Below, in pieces: positions 22,458-34,257 of a stretch of DNA of 64,000 nt. Each line of letters starts with the position of its first letter. Position 1 is the first letter of the stretch. A program made the position numbers and the translations under genes. The notes below the pieces were generated by a model, which saw only the letters and a program-made list of their open reading frames with translations, did not search any database and was not told where the DNA came from. Origin of the DNA: Combretum micranthum (lineage: Eukaryota; Streptophyta; Magnoliopsida; Myrtales; Combretaceae); the NCBI GenBank assembly GCA_024138025.1, contig JAMXBD010000394.1, positions 372,001-436,000 of the forward strand, in the 5' to 3' direction.

Positions 22458-24276
22458 TTTGTTGAATTCATGAGTTTGATGCATATCACTTGTCTGACTA
22501 ATCACTTGATTGTGTATGACGTGTTATAAATGTAATCCTGGAAGTTTTCACTCACTAAGCTAGTGTAGCTTATACCCAATAGTTGTTTAAATGAACAGGT
22601 TATCTCAAGAATGCTAAGTGGGGACTGAGATGGTTGAAGTCGAGAATGACTTCAGGATTCGGCAAGACATAAGAATGTTTGAAGTTATTAGCTAGGTTTT
22701 ATTATTTGCCTTGTAATAGTTTATGTAGTAGAATCTTTTGATGAATTGTAATTGAAGTTATGAGTTGTATTTTTGAAGAATAGTGAATTGAATTTCCTTT
22801 ACATTATTCTCAAGTTGTATCAACATAAAATGCATTACTCCGATGAGTCTCTCCATGTGTTAGAGCCTTGTACATAGTATGAAGCCTTCGCGTGACTGAG
22901 GTGGTCATTCTTAGGCTTTAATATTGTGTACGGTGGACTGCCACGTTTAGGGTACCCTTCGGAGCGTGACACTATAGGTGATAGATAATGTTTGATGATA
23001 TTTCTCATGAGTTTAAATGAGTTTTTACCAAAGAAAATATTTAAAACAAGAGATGAAGTCCAATAGAAGTTTTGAGTTGAAAGTCTTATAGGCTAAATTT
23101 GTAATAATGAAGAGATGGTTAGAAAACACAAGTTTTTCAACTTCAAAAATGGTATTTTCTTAAATAAATGGAGTCCTTAGGGTATAGGTAAAATAACTAC
23201 TTAAAGTTCTAAGTATAAAATGCATTTTTCTTAAAAGAATCAATTTAAAAATAAATTTTGCTAAATTCGGATTTTTGCAACCACCCTAGTATAAGACTCA
23301 CTTAAAAGTTTATAAATGAAGATTTAATCAAAGAAATAAAGGCCTTAGGATATAGCTAATATAAGGGTCAAAATTTCTTTAAAGAAAGTGGAGTTTTCCT
23401 AAAGAAAATCCTTATAATAAGTAAGTGTGGCCAAGTGTAGCAAATTTATTTATTAAATAATGGCATGAAATAGTGTCCTAAGATAAAGGTTATAAATTCT
23501 TTAAATCTAAAAAGTTATAAGAACTTAGGCACCTAAAAGTTCATATCATGACATTCTTGATAGGGAAATTCATTACCATGGTATTTAGTTTCATTTTTCA
23601 CTTAGGAATCTCAAGAGCACTCATGAAAATCGCATTTCCGGAATCAACATAACCGCTGGACAGATCTGATCCTTCATTTCCGAGGCTTAGATATTTTCAA
23701 AACTCGATTTAAACTTCATAATTAGAAAGCTCTTTCAAAGAAGATAGAAATCGATATAAAATTTACGAAATTTCGAGTTAAAACGACCAAGTTATGGCCA
23801 TTTTAAATCGAAACTTCGGAAATGACACGAATTTCGATTTCACTAAGTTGTCTTAGAGTTTTTGGTGTTCTTAGATGGTAAAATACTTATTAGGGTGTTT
23901 CTTTTGTGACTAGGCGAACTCGAGGACGTTGAATCCTTACCTCTGGACTATTACTATTAAAGACCGGCGAACCCATGGCTGAGTGAGTTTCTCTTCCCGA
24001 TTCATTTATTGTATGTGCTTGATAATTAGTGCACTAGAATGTAGGCCAAATGATTGAATATGTATGATGGGGAATAATGGGAAATTGTATGTTGATGATG
24101 ATGTGAGAACTCAAAATAAGAATATCAAAACTGGGTGATAAATTCTGGTTATGTAGTTTAGTTATGATGCATTGTTTGAGAAATTGTTTGATCGCTTGAA
24201 TAAAATGACCTAGTCAACTATTCGCACCAATGCCAAATTTGACATGTGCATATCATAATGGGAAGGAGCATTAGCA

Positions 24277-24413
24277 TTGTTCAGTTAATCGTGATCCATA
24301 AACGAGATTAATTGTTCGGTTAATCGTGATCCAGAAACGAAATAATTGTTCGGTTAATCGTGATCCAGAAACGAAATAATTGTTCGGTTACCCGTGAACC
24401 ATAAACGGCATAA
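24277..24413 (+). repeat. 34-bp tandem repeat, four units
   Basis: Units start at 24277, 24312, 24346 and 24380. The core is TTGTTCGGTTAATCGTGATC; the first and last units have diverged. The array holds the place taken by mini-hairpin arrays in the other LTRs. Confidence 0.9.
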
Positions 24414-24450
24414 AGTTAGTACCGCAGTATTCGTTAATCTGCTAACCCGA

Positions 24451-24498
24451 GATGGAGAGCGCAAGTCCATCCACATATGATTTTTGGATAGTCATATG
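24451..24498 (+). other. Paired hairpins in the P LTR
   Basis: GATGGA/TCCATC (24451-24471), loop GAGCGCAAG, then CATATGA/TCATATG (24474-24498) with an 11-nt loop in which the usual CCGG is lost. Confidence 0.55.
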
Positions 24499-25012
24499 TA
24501 TTTGTTCTCATATGTTTGGTGCATTCACTTGCTTGATTAATCACTTGCTTGAATTGTTGTGACATAAATGTTATTGTGGGAGATTTCACTCACTAAGCTA
24601 GTAGCTTACGTCCCTACAGTTTATTTCTTTTGCAGCTACCCAATTTATGGCTTAGGCAGCGTGACCCGACTGTGCAGGTACAGAGCTAGGAGTTTCTCCT
24701 AGGAGTTGGAATTTTTGTTTAGACTTCCATAGGAAACTTTTCAGACTTTGGATAACTGTATAAGGCCATTAAATATTCTTTTGCGGGGGAATGCCCCTTA
24801 GTAGATGTAATGTTTAATTATGTTCACGAGTTATATCCTACTGCCAAGGTATGCCAAATTAAGCTTTTATCTCCATTTGGACTTGTATTCTATTGTCGTA
24901 AAGGTGCGCCTTACATCTATATGAGACCCCCGAACGACTAAGGCAGTAATTCAGGAAGCTTATATGGCATGTGGCGGACTATTACGTTTAGGATACCCTA
25001 TGGGGCTTGACA

Positions 25013-26045
25013 CACGCATTTATCCAAGAGCGGTTTATACACCCGATTCATCAAGTCCATGAAAGCAGCTGGTGCATTAGTTAATCCAAATGGCATAACC
25101 ATGAACTCATAGTGTCCATACCGAGTTCTGAAAGTGGTCTTTGACACATCCTCCAGTTTAATCCTTAGCTGGTGGTATCCCGATCTCAAATCAGTGCGTG
25201 AGAACACACTTGCTCCTTGTAGTTGGTCAAAGATATCGTCAATCCTTGGCAATGGATACTTATTCTTTATAGTGACCTTATTGAGTTCTCGATAATCAAT
25301 GCACAACCTCGTCGATCCATCCTTCTTCTTTACGAATAATATCGGAGCTTCCCAAGGTAAGACACTTAGTCTAAAGAATCCTTGGTCAAGCAATTCTTGT
25401 AATTGCTTCTTAAGTTCCTTGAGCTCAATGGGTGCCATTCGGTATGGTGCCTTGGATATGGGTTCCGTTTTTTGCATCAAATCGATCTCGAAATCGATTT
25501 CTCGTTTTGGGGGTAACCAGGCAATTTTTCTAGAAAAACATCGGAGAACTCATTAACGATGGGGATGTCGTCAATGTTGGGTCTTTCCTCATCCTCCTCC
25601 GTACTTCCCACATAACTTTCAACTCCTTCCTCAACTTCTTCAATTAGCTCGAACGAACTTAACTCCAAACTTTTAGAAGTTGCGGATTCTCCCAAAAACG
25701 TACCTTTCTTCCCGTCTTGTCCCATGAATTCCACCTTTTTATTTCTACAATCTACCTTTGCTTCCACCATGGACAACCAACTCATTTCGAGAATCACTTC
25801 GTACTTGCTGATTTCTATTACTATAAGATCGGTGGTTGCCTCATGGCCTTGTATCTTCATGGGGCAATTCCTTATTACTTCTTTGGTAGTCACCATACCA
25901 CCGGTGGGGGTTTTTATATGAAAACTTGTTGGGGTTGTGGTGATAGGTAAATCGATCTTCGAGGCTACACTAGCGGCAATAAAGGAATGCGTTGCACCGG
26001 CATCAAAGAGGGTATAAGCAGTCAAGTCCCCTATTTGTATGGTTC
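25013..26045 (-). pseudogene. pol fragment of B: protease and RT
   Basis: The protease begins near 26030. Its active site reads DAG instead of DTG (LFDAGATHS), a loss of the conserved threonine. A single-base deletion against A near 25517 shifts the frame between protease and RT. RT motifs [34 protein letters not shown] (Ile changed to Thr) and [13 protein letters not shown] are present. The gene stops before the FIDD active site, where P inserted. The copy is inactive for at least three separate reasons. Confidence 0.88.
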
Positions 26046-26176
26046 CGCGTTCAAGACGCGTGTGTTACTATTCTTATTATCTTTATAAGGTTCCCTAGAC
26101 ATCTATTATTTCCAACATATAACTTTATACTTAACAGATATCAAAACAAACGGATATTTTAAAGGTTGAGGCTAAC
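26046..26176 (-). other. Gag-pro intron of B with damaged acceptor
   Basis: 131 bp matching the A intron (4923-5059). The donor ACAG|GTTAGC is intact. The acceptor CACAG| of A reads CGCG| here (one base lost and A to G), so splicing at this site should fail. Several internal small indels. Confidence 0.6.
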
Positions 26177-27536
26177 CTGTAACCAAGCTATAGTCATACT
26201 CCTCTCCGTGGTCCAGGGCAGCCAACTCTACTCCTTCTTCGGTATCCTCCTCACAAACCCATTGCCCTTCAAGGTTGTAAATTCTCAGCCCATGCATGGA
26301 TGATGCTGAGTGACTTTCGCTTCCATTCCCACTCTTTGTTGGTGCAAGTCCTCCTAAAGATCCAACAGGTAGATTTGTTGTGAGATTTCTTTGGGGACAC
26401 TCGTTGGCAAAATGTCCCGTTTGCTTGCATACAAAACAAGTCGTAGAAGCTTTCTTTGGGCAATCCAGAATCTTATGGCTCGGGTCACCATAGAAATAAC
26501 ATTTGTTCTAGGAGAAGGGGGCATCTCTTCGGATAGTGCGCCCCTTTGCATTTCCAATAACTTACTGCTGCCTTGAAATTATCCTTTTGTCTACTGAAAT
26601 TTCCCTTAAAGTGGCTAATTGGTTTAAACCTCTTAGAAGGGAAATTGAAGCTTGTTCCTGGTTGAAATTTTCTTCCAAACACATGCACTTTCTTCTCAGA
26701 AGTCCCAGCTTTCCTTTTCTTGGCCCCTTCAACAATTCTTGCTCTTTCAACCAATTCTTTGAAGGTGCGGATGTCAAACTCTTCTAACCGCATCCTCTGG
26801 TCTTCTTCTAACCCATTCAGGAACACTTGTCGTTTTAGCTCCTCACTATACTTATAAGAATTAGGAGCATACTGCAAGAGTCGGTTGAATTTCGTCTCGT
26901 ATTGTTCTATGGATTTTCCTTTCTGAGATATGTGCAATAAATCTGCACTATATCTTGCTCTTAAACTTCCAGGGAAATAATTTTCTAGAAACTCATTCCG
27001 AAATATATCCCAGGTGATGGGTGGTGGCAATTCCCTAATCTTGGACTCCCACCAGACGCGGGCGTTAAACCTTAACATATAGGTGCCATAGCTTATTTGA
27101 AGATGATGAGGAACTTCATAAGCGGTAAAAGATCGTTCTATCTGCGTGAGCCAATCCTCAGCTTCATCTGGTTTCCCAAAAGCTCCGTCAAAGTAACGGT
27201 TACTTTTGATAAAATCTAGGAGTGAAGTTCTGTATGGTCAAGGTGGTGGCGAAGGCGGCAAGGGTACTGTATGCGATTGAGCATCAGGTGCTGCTGGTCC
27301 ATATATAGATGCTTGAGGTGCCTACTGGGGCGGTGCTTGAGCTGGTGCCTGTAGGGGCATGTTCCTCTATTGTTGTTGAACTAACACATTAAGAAGCTGT
27401 GTTAATTGACACAAGGTGGCTTGAAGATCACCTTGCGGGTTCGGAACAGGAGCCATAGGGGTACTTCTGGTTGGTTAACTTCTTCAGGTGATTGTTCGAC
27501 GCCTGCCTTACCCTTGGTCGTCCTCTTCTCGGTCGG
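26177..27536 (-). pseudogene. gag of B
   Basis: Starts at 27536 behind ACAG with RPRRGRPRV. The position that is ATG in A is GTA here, and differences in the first nine codons are otherwise synonymous, which argues this ATG-less stretch is coding. The gag core is at 27078-26600 (WWESKIRELPPPITW, FLENYFPGSLRARY, EFDIRTFKELVERARI). Zinc knuckles near 26540-26400 and the acidic tail follow, ending at the intron donor. Frameshifts in the N-terminal third and in the knuckle region. Confidence 0.85.
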
Positions 27537-28673
27537 CTGTTTTAATTGTTTATGTAAATACTAGATTATTAAGTCTTTTACATATTAAGTTACGGAAATT
27601 GCAGGAGCTTTTAAATAAACATGTAATGAGAAATATCATATAAAAGAAGTTTAAGCAACTAAATCAAGAGATGAAATTTGTTTAAACCAAAATACTTCAT
27701 TTAATTAAAAAGCATAGAAGGGGATGAAATCCCATACATAAAGAAATCAAGGCTTGCAAAAGAAATTCAAATATTGGAAACTTTTTCAAAAATATAAATT
27801 AACTACTGATCGATCCTATCTCGTAAATCTATTTGATTACAAAATTCTTGATGGATACATGGGATTGCTTAGGTGGATCCTTCCTTCCTTCTTCGACTTT
27901 CTTCATGGTGAGGGGATTATATTATGGTGGTTGAGACTAGGAGTCGTCTTTGGCCTCTTAGTTACGAACAGCTTCAAGTAGCTTCGGACCATCATTCCTT
28001 TTTGCTTTGTAGGAGGGTTGATTCCTAGACGTGCTTGGCTCCCGTTGATCAAACTCCGTCTGTGATGCATGCTCTTCATCGGATACTTCCATCACTTCAT
28101 TCTCAGTCAGGTCTCTTATTAGGGGAATGTGAGATCGGCTTCTTATTCGGGATGTTCTCATTTGGGGTTGGTTCAACAGTCCATCCGAAATCTTGACTAG
28201 CTTCTTGATGGTTGGAATCATCCTCGTCTCATCCGTGAATCTGCTAGCTCATCGTAGGCATAGATACATAACCGGCCTATGGAATTCCAAGTTCAAAAAT
28301 CGGGAAAACTGGACGTCCATCGTTTCAGAAAATGAACGGAGCTTCTTGGAGCATAGGGATGTGGTTGTAATGGCACATGAGCCATTCCATACCGTAAGAA
28401 ACTTCTAAGTCAGTCTAATAGGGCAAACTCCTTACATAGGCTTCCTACTTTTAACTGGTAGTCCACAAGGGTTTTATCATTTCTTAAGTTCAACATTGGG
28501 CCTTAACTCTAACTTCTCCAAGAGTAGGCTATAAAAGACAAGGGAGGTCATTAATTTTCCTTTTTGAGAATTTCTAGACTTATCTAATCTTATCTAAGTC
28601 CTTTCTCCATAAACATATCTATCTTTCTCTATTCTAGATTTATTCCTATTACCTTTATTCCTATAAACTTGTT
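27537..28673 (-). other. Leader of B between PBS and gag
   Basis: 1.14 kb, homologous to 6416-7492 of A. Apart from the small ORF at 27958-28221 I see no coding sequence. Confidence 0.6.
27958..28221 (-). CDS. Small ORF between PBS and gag of B (87 aa, unknown)
   Basis: The ORF starts with ATG (28219-28221) and encodes a basic N-terminal half (RTSRIRSRS) followed by an acidic stretch (ENEVMEVSDEEH). No known domain is visible. The equivalent region of A is broken by a frame disruption. C and D have different ORFs at the same place. It could be an accessory protein, an upstream exon of gag, or chance. Confidence 0.35.
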   Translation of the reverse strand: MIPTIKKLVKISDGLLNQPQMRTSRIRSRSHIPLIRDLTENEVMEVSDEEHASQTEFDQREPSTSRNQPSYKAKRNDGPKLLEAVRN

Positions 28674-28685
28674 GCTCTGATACCA
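28674..28685 (-). other. Primer-binding site of B (tRNA-iMet)
   Basis: The minus strand reads TGGTATCAGAGC, 8 nt inside the LTR end at 28694. Confidence 0.93.
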
Positions 28686-28693
28686 ACTTAAAC

Positions 28694-29856
28694 TGTCACA
28701 CCCCGAAGGGTACCCTAAACGTGGCAGTCCGCCACATATAATATCAAGACTTAAGAATGACTACCTTAGTCATGCGAAAGCCTTAGTATTACATGTAAGG
28801 CGTCTAGCACGGTAATAGGAGACGCTTTTGGGAAGCATAGTTTAAGTAAGTAAAGATGAACATACAAGAATCCAGAAATAAAACATATTATATCATTAAT
28901 AACCAAAGATCTATTACATGATTTCTTAGGGGCATACCCCTACTAATCCCAAAGATCGTGATAGTCTTTACAATATCCAAATACTATATTAAAGATTTCA
29001 AAGGAATTCTAATCTAAATCTTCAAGTAGATTTCCCCCAAAAGCTTCAATGGAAAACTTACACGGATATGGGGAGGCCCCGGGCACAAAAATAGGTGTTC
29101 CTGAGAATAAAAATACCTATAGAGGTGTAAACTTATGGGCTTAGTGAGTAAATCCCAAAATTCATACTCAAAGTAAATTATCAACCAAGTTTATTATTCA
29201 AACATATGGAATGCAACAACCACATGAGCATACAAGACATATGACTTTCTGGGAATCATATGTTGAATGAATTACGCCCTTCATTCGGGGTTGGGTATTC
29301 AGGCCAATTACAGCCACAACTTTTAAAACACTTTTATAGATCTTACCGACTCCTATACGCCATCAAAAACTTGTAGTTATTACAGGCTCTTACTAGCCAC
29401 CAATTTACGTAGTTCTTACTGGCTCCTACTCGCCACTTACATGATATACCAGTTATGTCTACCACCACTGTTATACACTTGTCCCACCAATTGTATAGTA
29501 GTGAATGAAATGTGACTCAACATATGAAGTGCATACATAATTTCTTGATTAAAGTCTAGTAGTTATATTTATCTTCTTTCAAGTGAGCAACCAATTTCAA
29601 ACACTTCAAGATAGTAAGGTACAAACAACTTTATTACAAGCAAATCAAGTTTCGATATACTTAATATTCTTTCAACATGTTATCATACAACTTCCATTTG
29701 ATTTTGCTTAAATTCTAGTGCAACTAATTTTACAAGCACAATCATAAGTATGAAAAATAACGGGGAATAAACTCACTCAGCCATGATGACACCTTTCTTG
29801 AAATGGATGAGTCATTCGGGATTTCCATTAATCATAGTAATCTTCGGGATACGAAC
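28694..29856 (-). repeat. 5' LTR of B, 3'-terminal fragment
   Basis: Homologous to the PBS-proximal third of the A LTR. It includes the acceptor-like TTCTCAG| near 29102, the hairpin pair (CATATGA/TCATATG 29238-29262; GAATGAA/TTCATTC 29265-29286) and three GGC...GCC mini-hairpins near 29350-29430. LTR N starts at 29857 behind CGAAC (29852-29856). The rest of this LTR is not in the window. Confidence 0.85.
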
Positions 29857-31862
29857 TGTCACGCCCCAAAGGGTACCCTAAATGTGGCATCCCGCCACAT
29901 ATAATATCAAGGCTCAAGAATTACTACCTTAGTCATGCGAAAGCCTTAGTATTACATATAAGGTGTCTAGCACGGTAATAGGAGACGCTTTTGGGAAGCA
30001 TAGTTTAAGTAAGTAGAAATGAACATACAAGAATCCAAAAATAAAACATATTATATCATTAATATCCAAAGGTCTATTACATGATTTCTTAGGGGCATAC
30101 CCCCGCTAGTCCCAAGGATCGTGATAATTTTTACAATATCCAAAATACTACATTAAATATCTCAAAGGAATTATAATCTAAGTCTTCGAGCAAATTTCCT
30201 CCAAAAGCTTCAATATATAAAACTTACACGAATACGGGGAGGCCTCGGGCACAAAAATAGGTGTTCCTGAGACTGCAAATACCTATAGGGGTATAAGCTT
30301 ATGGGTTTAGTGAGTAAATCCCAAAATTCATACTCAAAGTAAATTATCAACCAAGTTATTATTCAAACATATGAAATGCAACAACCACGTGAGCATACAA
30401 GAGATATGACTTTCCGAGAATCATATGTTGAATGAATTACGCCCTTCATTCGGGGTTGGGTATTCAGGCCAATTACAGCCACAACTTTTAAAAACACTTT
30501 TATAGATCTTATCGGCTCCTATACGCCATCAAAAACTTGTAGTTATTACAGGCTCCTACTAGCCACCAATTTTTGTAGTTTTTTTACCGGCTCCTACTCG
30601 CCACTTACATGATATACAGATTCTGCCTATCACCACTATTATACTTGTCCCACCAATTGTATAGTAGTGAATGAAATGTGACTCAACATATGAAGTGCAT
30701 GAATAATTTCTTAATTAAAGTCTAATAGTTACATTTAACTTCTTTCAAGTGATCAACCAATTTCAAACACTTCAAGATAATAATGTACATACAACTTTAT
30801 TACAAACAAATCGAATTTCGATATACTTAGTATTCTTTCAACATATTATCGTACACTTCCTTTTGATTTTGCCTAAATTCTAGTGCAACTAATTTTACAA
30901 ACACAATCAAGAGCATGAAAAAAAAATAACGGGGAGTAAACTCACTCAGCCATAATGACACCTTTGTTGAAATGGATGAGTCGTTCCGGATTTCCACTAA
31001 TCGTAGTAATCCTCGGGATACGAACAATCCTCCTCGAGATTATCTAATCAAGAAGAATACCCAAAATGAGTATTTCATGAAGTTTCTCTTCTTGAAAATT
31101 CTAAACTTTTCTTAAAATCGCGGTAAAATCGTATAAGAGGAAATTCCAACTTAAAATGGTCATAACTTGCTCATTTTAACTTTCATCAAACTAAGTCGTT
31201 TGGGTCCCGAAAAAGCAGCGACCAGATTTTCCATGAATTTGAAAAAACTAGTTTTCCTTCTTGTAAATAAAGCTCATTTGAAAAGATGAATATTTCAAGT
31301 ATTTTATAAACTTTTTGAAAGGTATATACATATAGGTAATGACTCATAACAAATGTATGAAGTAAATGAAGTTGTCTCAATTTATGAAAAAGTAAAGTTT
31401 TTAGAAGACTTTGAACTTGAGATTTTGTTGGAATATTCATTTTACTTTTGAAAAGATCATAAGTTATGGATATTCCTTTTTCTAAATTTAATCTCTTGTA
31501 ATTACTTTTAAATTCTTAAGGAGTGGTTTTTATTTTTTAAACTTACATTCCAATAACTTTTTAAAAGTAATAAATGATATTTTTGTTTCTTGTAATGATT
31601 TTTAAAAGAGTTTCTAATACTTGATGAAAATAAGTTTTTATAAAACCTTTTGTTTATTTAAGAAAAATCATTTCCAAATATGTTCATGAGTTTTTAAGAA
31701 ATCCAAGAACCTTTAGTTTATGAAAACACTTCCTCATTTATTTTTATTGAGACAAAAACATTATGTTCATGCATGAATATGAATCATAAACTATAGAAAT
31801 ATAAAGGAACATAATAACTTGGAAGATTAAGCAAATAAGAAAGTAAATCAAGTATTGGGACC
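29857..31862 (-). repeat. LTR N, first segment (A/B family)
   Basis: Starts TGTCACGCCCC at 29857 and repeats the same LTR sequence again in the same orientation, so it is a second LTR placed inside B's LTR. It has an acceptor-like CTCAG| at 30267, a hairpin pair (30404-30451, the outer base pair of one stem lost) and the conserved inverted block near 31155, shortened here by a deletion. Cut at 31862 by a Tat/Ogre-type LTR. Confidence 0.82.
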
Positions 31863-32639
31863 TGTCGAGCCTGGATTTTCCCACTATCTGGTTCATTTCT
31901 CCTAACCCGATTCACATTAAACCCGAACCCATTTAACATGAATCCTCGACTAGGGGTTAAAAGAAATTTTAATTTTTGAAAACTTTTTAGAGTCGCCACC
32001 CGATATAAATCGGGAAAAAATAAAAGCTAGGATCAATGGGTCGGTTGATCCTAACTTAGCTACTAGTCTGCGAAAATTTGATTTAAAAACCAAACTTTTA
32101 AAACCAGATATCATGGATTCGGGGGCTAACCTATTAAAACCAAATGGTTACCACTTTTGGAATTTCAAATTTATAATTTATCCTTTTCATGCTCAAAAAT
32201 TCAAATAAAAATATTTACAAGTCACATTTTTTGTTTTCCTTTTTATATTTTTATATTTTTATATTTCTCAAAAATTACACAAAAATAACCAAAATGATAA
32301 ACAAAAAATATTTTTTCATTTTTTTGTCGCCCCGTAGGTGCCTACGTACTCGCTAATCGAGATCAGACAAAACATAGTTCTTTGAAAAGAACCTTAGTTT
32401 GTGATCAATTTTAATTTTTGAACTCTTTTCACTTTAAATTCACTAAATTTTTTAAATTTTTGTGAAAACCATTTTTGATGATCCTATGATCTAAATCAAT
32501 TGATTTTCATTTCATGAAAATGCAATTTTTCTAAGTCCAAATCATTTTATGATAATTCATGGCTAATTTAATACTACATGAAAATCAATTTTGATGAAAA
32601 TATTTTGATTGAACTTTGGATGATTATTTCCATAGCTAA

Positions 32640-33053
32640 TTTATGAAAATAATTTGATTAAAAACTTTGATTAATTTCATAGCTAATTTATGAAAATAAT
32701 TTGATTAAAAACTTTGATTAATTTCATAGCAAATTTATGAGAATAATTTGATGAAACTTGATTATTTTCATAGCAAATTTATGAGAATAATTTGATGAAA
32801 ACATGGATTATTCTCATAGCAAATTTATGAGAATAATTTGATGAAAACTTGGATTATTCTCATAGCAAATTTATGAGATAATTTGATGAAAACTTGGATT
32901 ATTCTCATAGCAAATTTATGAGAATAATTGATGAAAACTTTGATTATTCTCATAGCAAATTTATGAGAATAATTTGATGAAAACTTTGATTATTCTCATA
33001 GCAAATTTATGAGAATAATTTGATGAAAACTTATTATTCTCATAGCAAATTTA
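32640..33053. repeat. ~46-bp tandem repeat, about nine units, each a hairpin
   Basis: Units of about 44-47 bp. In the later units ATTATTCTCATA and TATGAGAATAAT form perfect 12-bp arms around GCAAATT, so the array is a row of identical hairpins. The first units are diverged (AATTTCATAGCTAATT). Confidence 0.9.
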
Positions 33054-33100
33054 AGGTTATATGAAAATATTTTAGATTGAAAAATTTAATCCAAACTCAC

Positions 33101-33368
33101 CTGGACCGTTGGATCGTTGGGATCATATCTGGAGCGCTGATCTGGATGTGGACCGTTGACCGTTGATTGTTGACCGCTGACTACACAAGTAGACTGAAAC
33201 CAATAATCAATTTGCTTTCTTTCCCCAGGAACCTGGACCGTTGGATCGTTCGGATCAGATCTAGAGCACTGATCTGGATGTGGACCGTTGGCCATTGACC
33301 GTTGACTGTTGACTGCTGACTGCACGAGTAGACTGAAACCAACAATCAATTTGCTTTCTTCCCAGGAA
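33101..33368. repeat. 132-bp direct repeat, two units
   Basis: The second unit starts at 33233. Both hold CTGGACCGTTGGATCGTT and several GACCGTTGA phrases, themselves short sub-repeats. Confidence 0.88.
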
Positions 33369-33741
33369 CTTGTTTGATTCCAATTTTTTTGAGTGATTTT
33401 TGCTGAGATATTTGTATGGAATTTTTCTCTCTATGTTATATATTTTTTTTATTCTCTGCTGCTTCTTTTTTTCTCTCTCTCTGTTTTTGTGTTTTTCTTC
33501 TATATTTCCTCTTTTTGGCTTTTTCTCTTTTTCTTTTTCTCTCTATTTTTTTGTTTTTTCTTCTATATTTCCTTTTTTTGGCTTTTTCTCTTTTTCTTTT
33601 TCTCTCTGTTTTGTGCTTTTCTTCCCTCTAAACCCTTACTTCGAAAATTTTCGAATGCTTTGAATCTCTGAGTAATCCTTGCAATTGTTGTCTGCCTTTT
33701 GTTCATGGATCATTCCTATTTATAGATCCATGGTCTGATTT

Positions 33742-34033
33742 CAGTTACGAATTGCATTTAATGACTTCCCATTTTTCGTAAAAAATTTAATTCGAAAATT
33801 GGAATTTGATTCGTTCGCAACTGACAAAATTGATGATCAGTTACGAATTGCATTTAATGACTTCCCAATTTTTGCAAAAAATTTAATTGGAAAATTGGAA
33901 TTTAATTCATTCGTAACTAACGAAATTGATGATCAGTTACGAAATTGCATTTAATGACTTCCCAATTTTTCGCAAAAAAAATTTAATTCGAAAATTGGAA
34001 TTTGATTTATTCGTAACTGACGAAATTGATGAT
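33742..34033. repeat. ~96-bp tandem repeat, three units
   Basis: Units start at 33742, 33838 and 33934, each opening CAGTTACGAA and containing TTAATGACTTCCCA. Confidence 0.9.
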
Positions 34034-34257
34034 CAAATCCTCGAATATTCGATCCTATCTCTATATAGGATCAATTGAATCGTTCAAATTCATTGAATTT
34101 GATCAGCCGCCATTGATGATTCTTCAATTTTGCCAGATTTTCGAAAATTTTCCCAATTTTCAACTGAAAAATTGGGGCTGTTCGAGGCTGATTTTCGCAC
34201 ACATTTAATACAAATCCAGTCTATCCCATGCCGACATTGAATCCTCATCCTTATTTG

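Larger units (their letters stand above)
18250..22971 (+). mobile_element. Solo LTR S1 (4,722 bp)
   Basis: The ends are TGTAAGCCCC (18250) and CGGAGCGTGACA (22971), flanked by perfect 5-bp duplications CTATA (18245-18249 and 22972-22976). It has no PBS, no PPT and no coding domains, so it is a solo LTR left by recombination between the two LTRs of a full element. It sits in P's 3' LTR in the same orientation. A donor ATAG|GTAAAG (19944/19945) and an acceptor-like AACAG (22598) are present; I see no clear TATA box. Confidence 0.92.
11328..25012 (+). mobile_element. Element P: Tekay chromovirus, internal region and 3' LTR
   Basis: The order on the plus strand is upstream-ORF tail, gag, PR, RT, RH, IN, chromodomain, PPT and 3' LTR. 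Solo LTR S1 interrupts the LTR. The 5' end was cut by insertion of A at 11327/11328, so the 5' LTR is off the window. The 3' LTR ends at 25012, and the next bases (CACGC, 25013-25017) continue the RT gene of B as in A's RT, showing P inserted into B. Gag-pol is decayed by many frameshifts and stops. Confidence 0.9.
22972..25012 (+). repeat. 3' LTR of P, right segment
   Basis: Continues the LTR after S1 and ends TGGGGCTTGACA at 25012; joined length about 3.44 kb. It carries diverged tandem sequence at 23030-23360, the conserved TTAAAAC...CATTTTAA block near 23775, the 34-bp array, a hairpin pair and an acceptor TTTCTTTTGCAG| ending at 24635. Confidence 0.9.
25013..29856 (-). mobile_element. 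Element B: Tekay-type retrotransposon, 5' part
   Basis: A close relative of A. On the minus strand: LTR fragment (28694-29856), PBS, leader with a small ORF, gag, intron remnant, protease and RT. P cuts the RT at 25012/25013; N cuts the LTR at 29856/29857. The rest of pol and the 3' LTR should lie left of the window, beyond the rest of P. Confidence 0.88.

Noticed and set aside
32640..33053. Regular direct repeats that could be mistaken for a CRISPR array
   Set aside because: There are no unique spacers, units are contiguous, no cas genes are nearby, and the setting is a plant LTR.
33086..33349. Minus-strand ORF of 87 aa with an internal repeat
   Set aside because: It is the translation of the 132-bp direct repeat, which happens to stay open in one frame; not a gene.
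33393..33671. Three overlapping ORFs rich in F, L and S on the plus strand
   Set aside because: They come from a TTTTCTC-rich low-complexity stretch inside the Tat/Ogre-like LTR; all three frames are open for the same reason and none has a domain.
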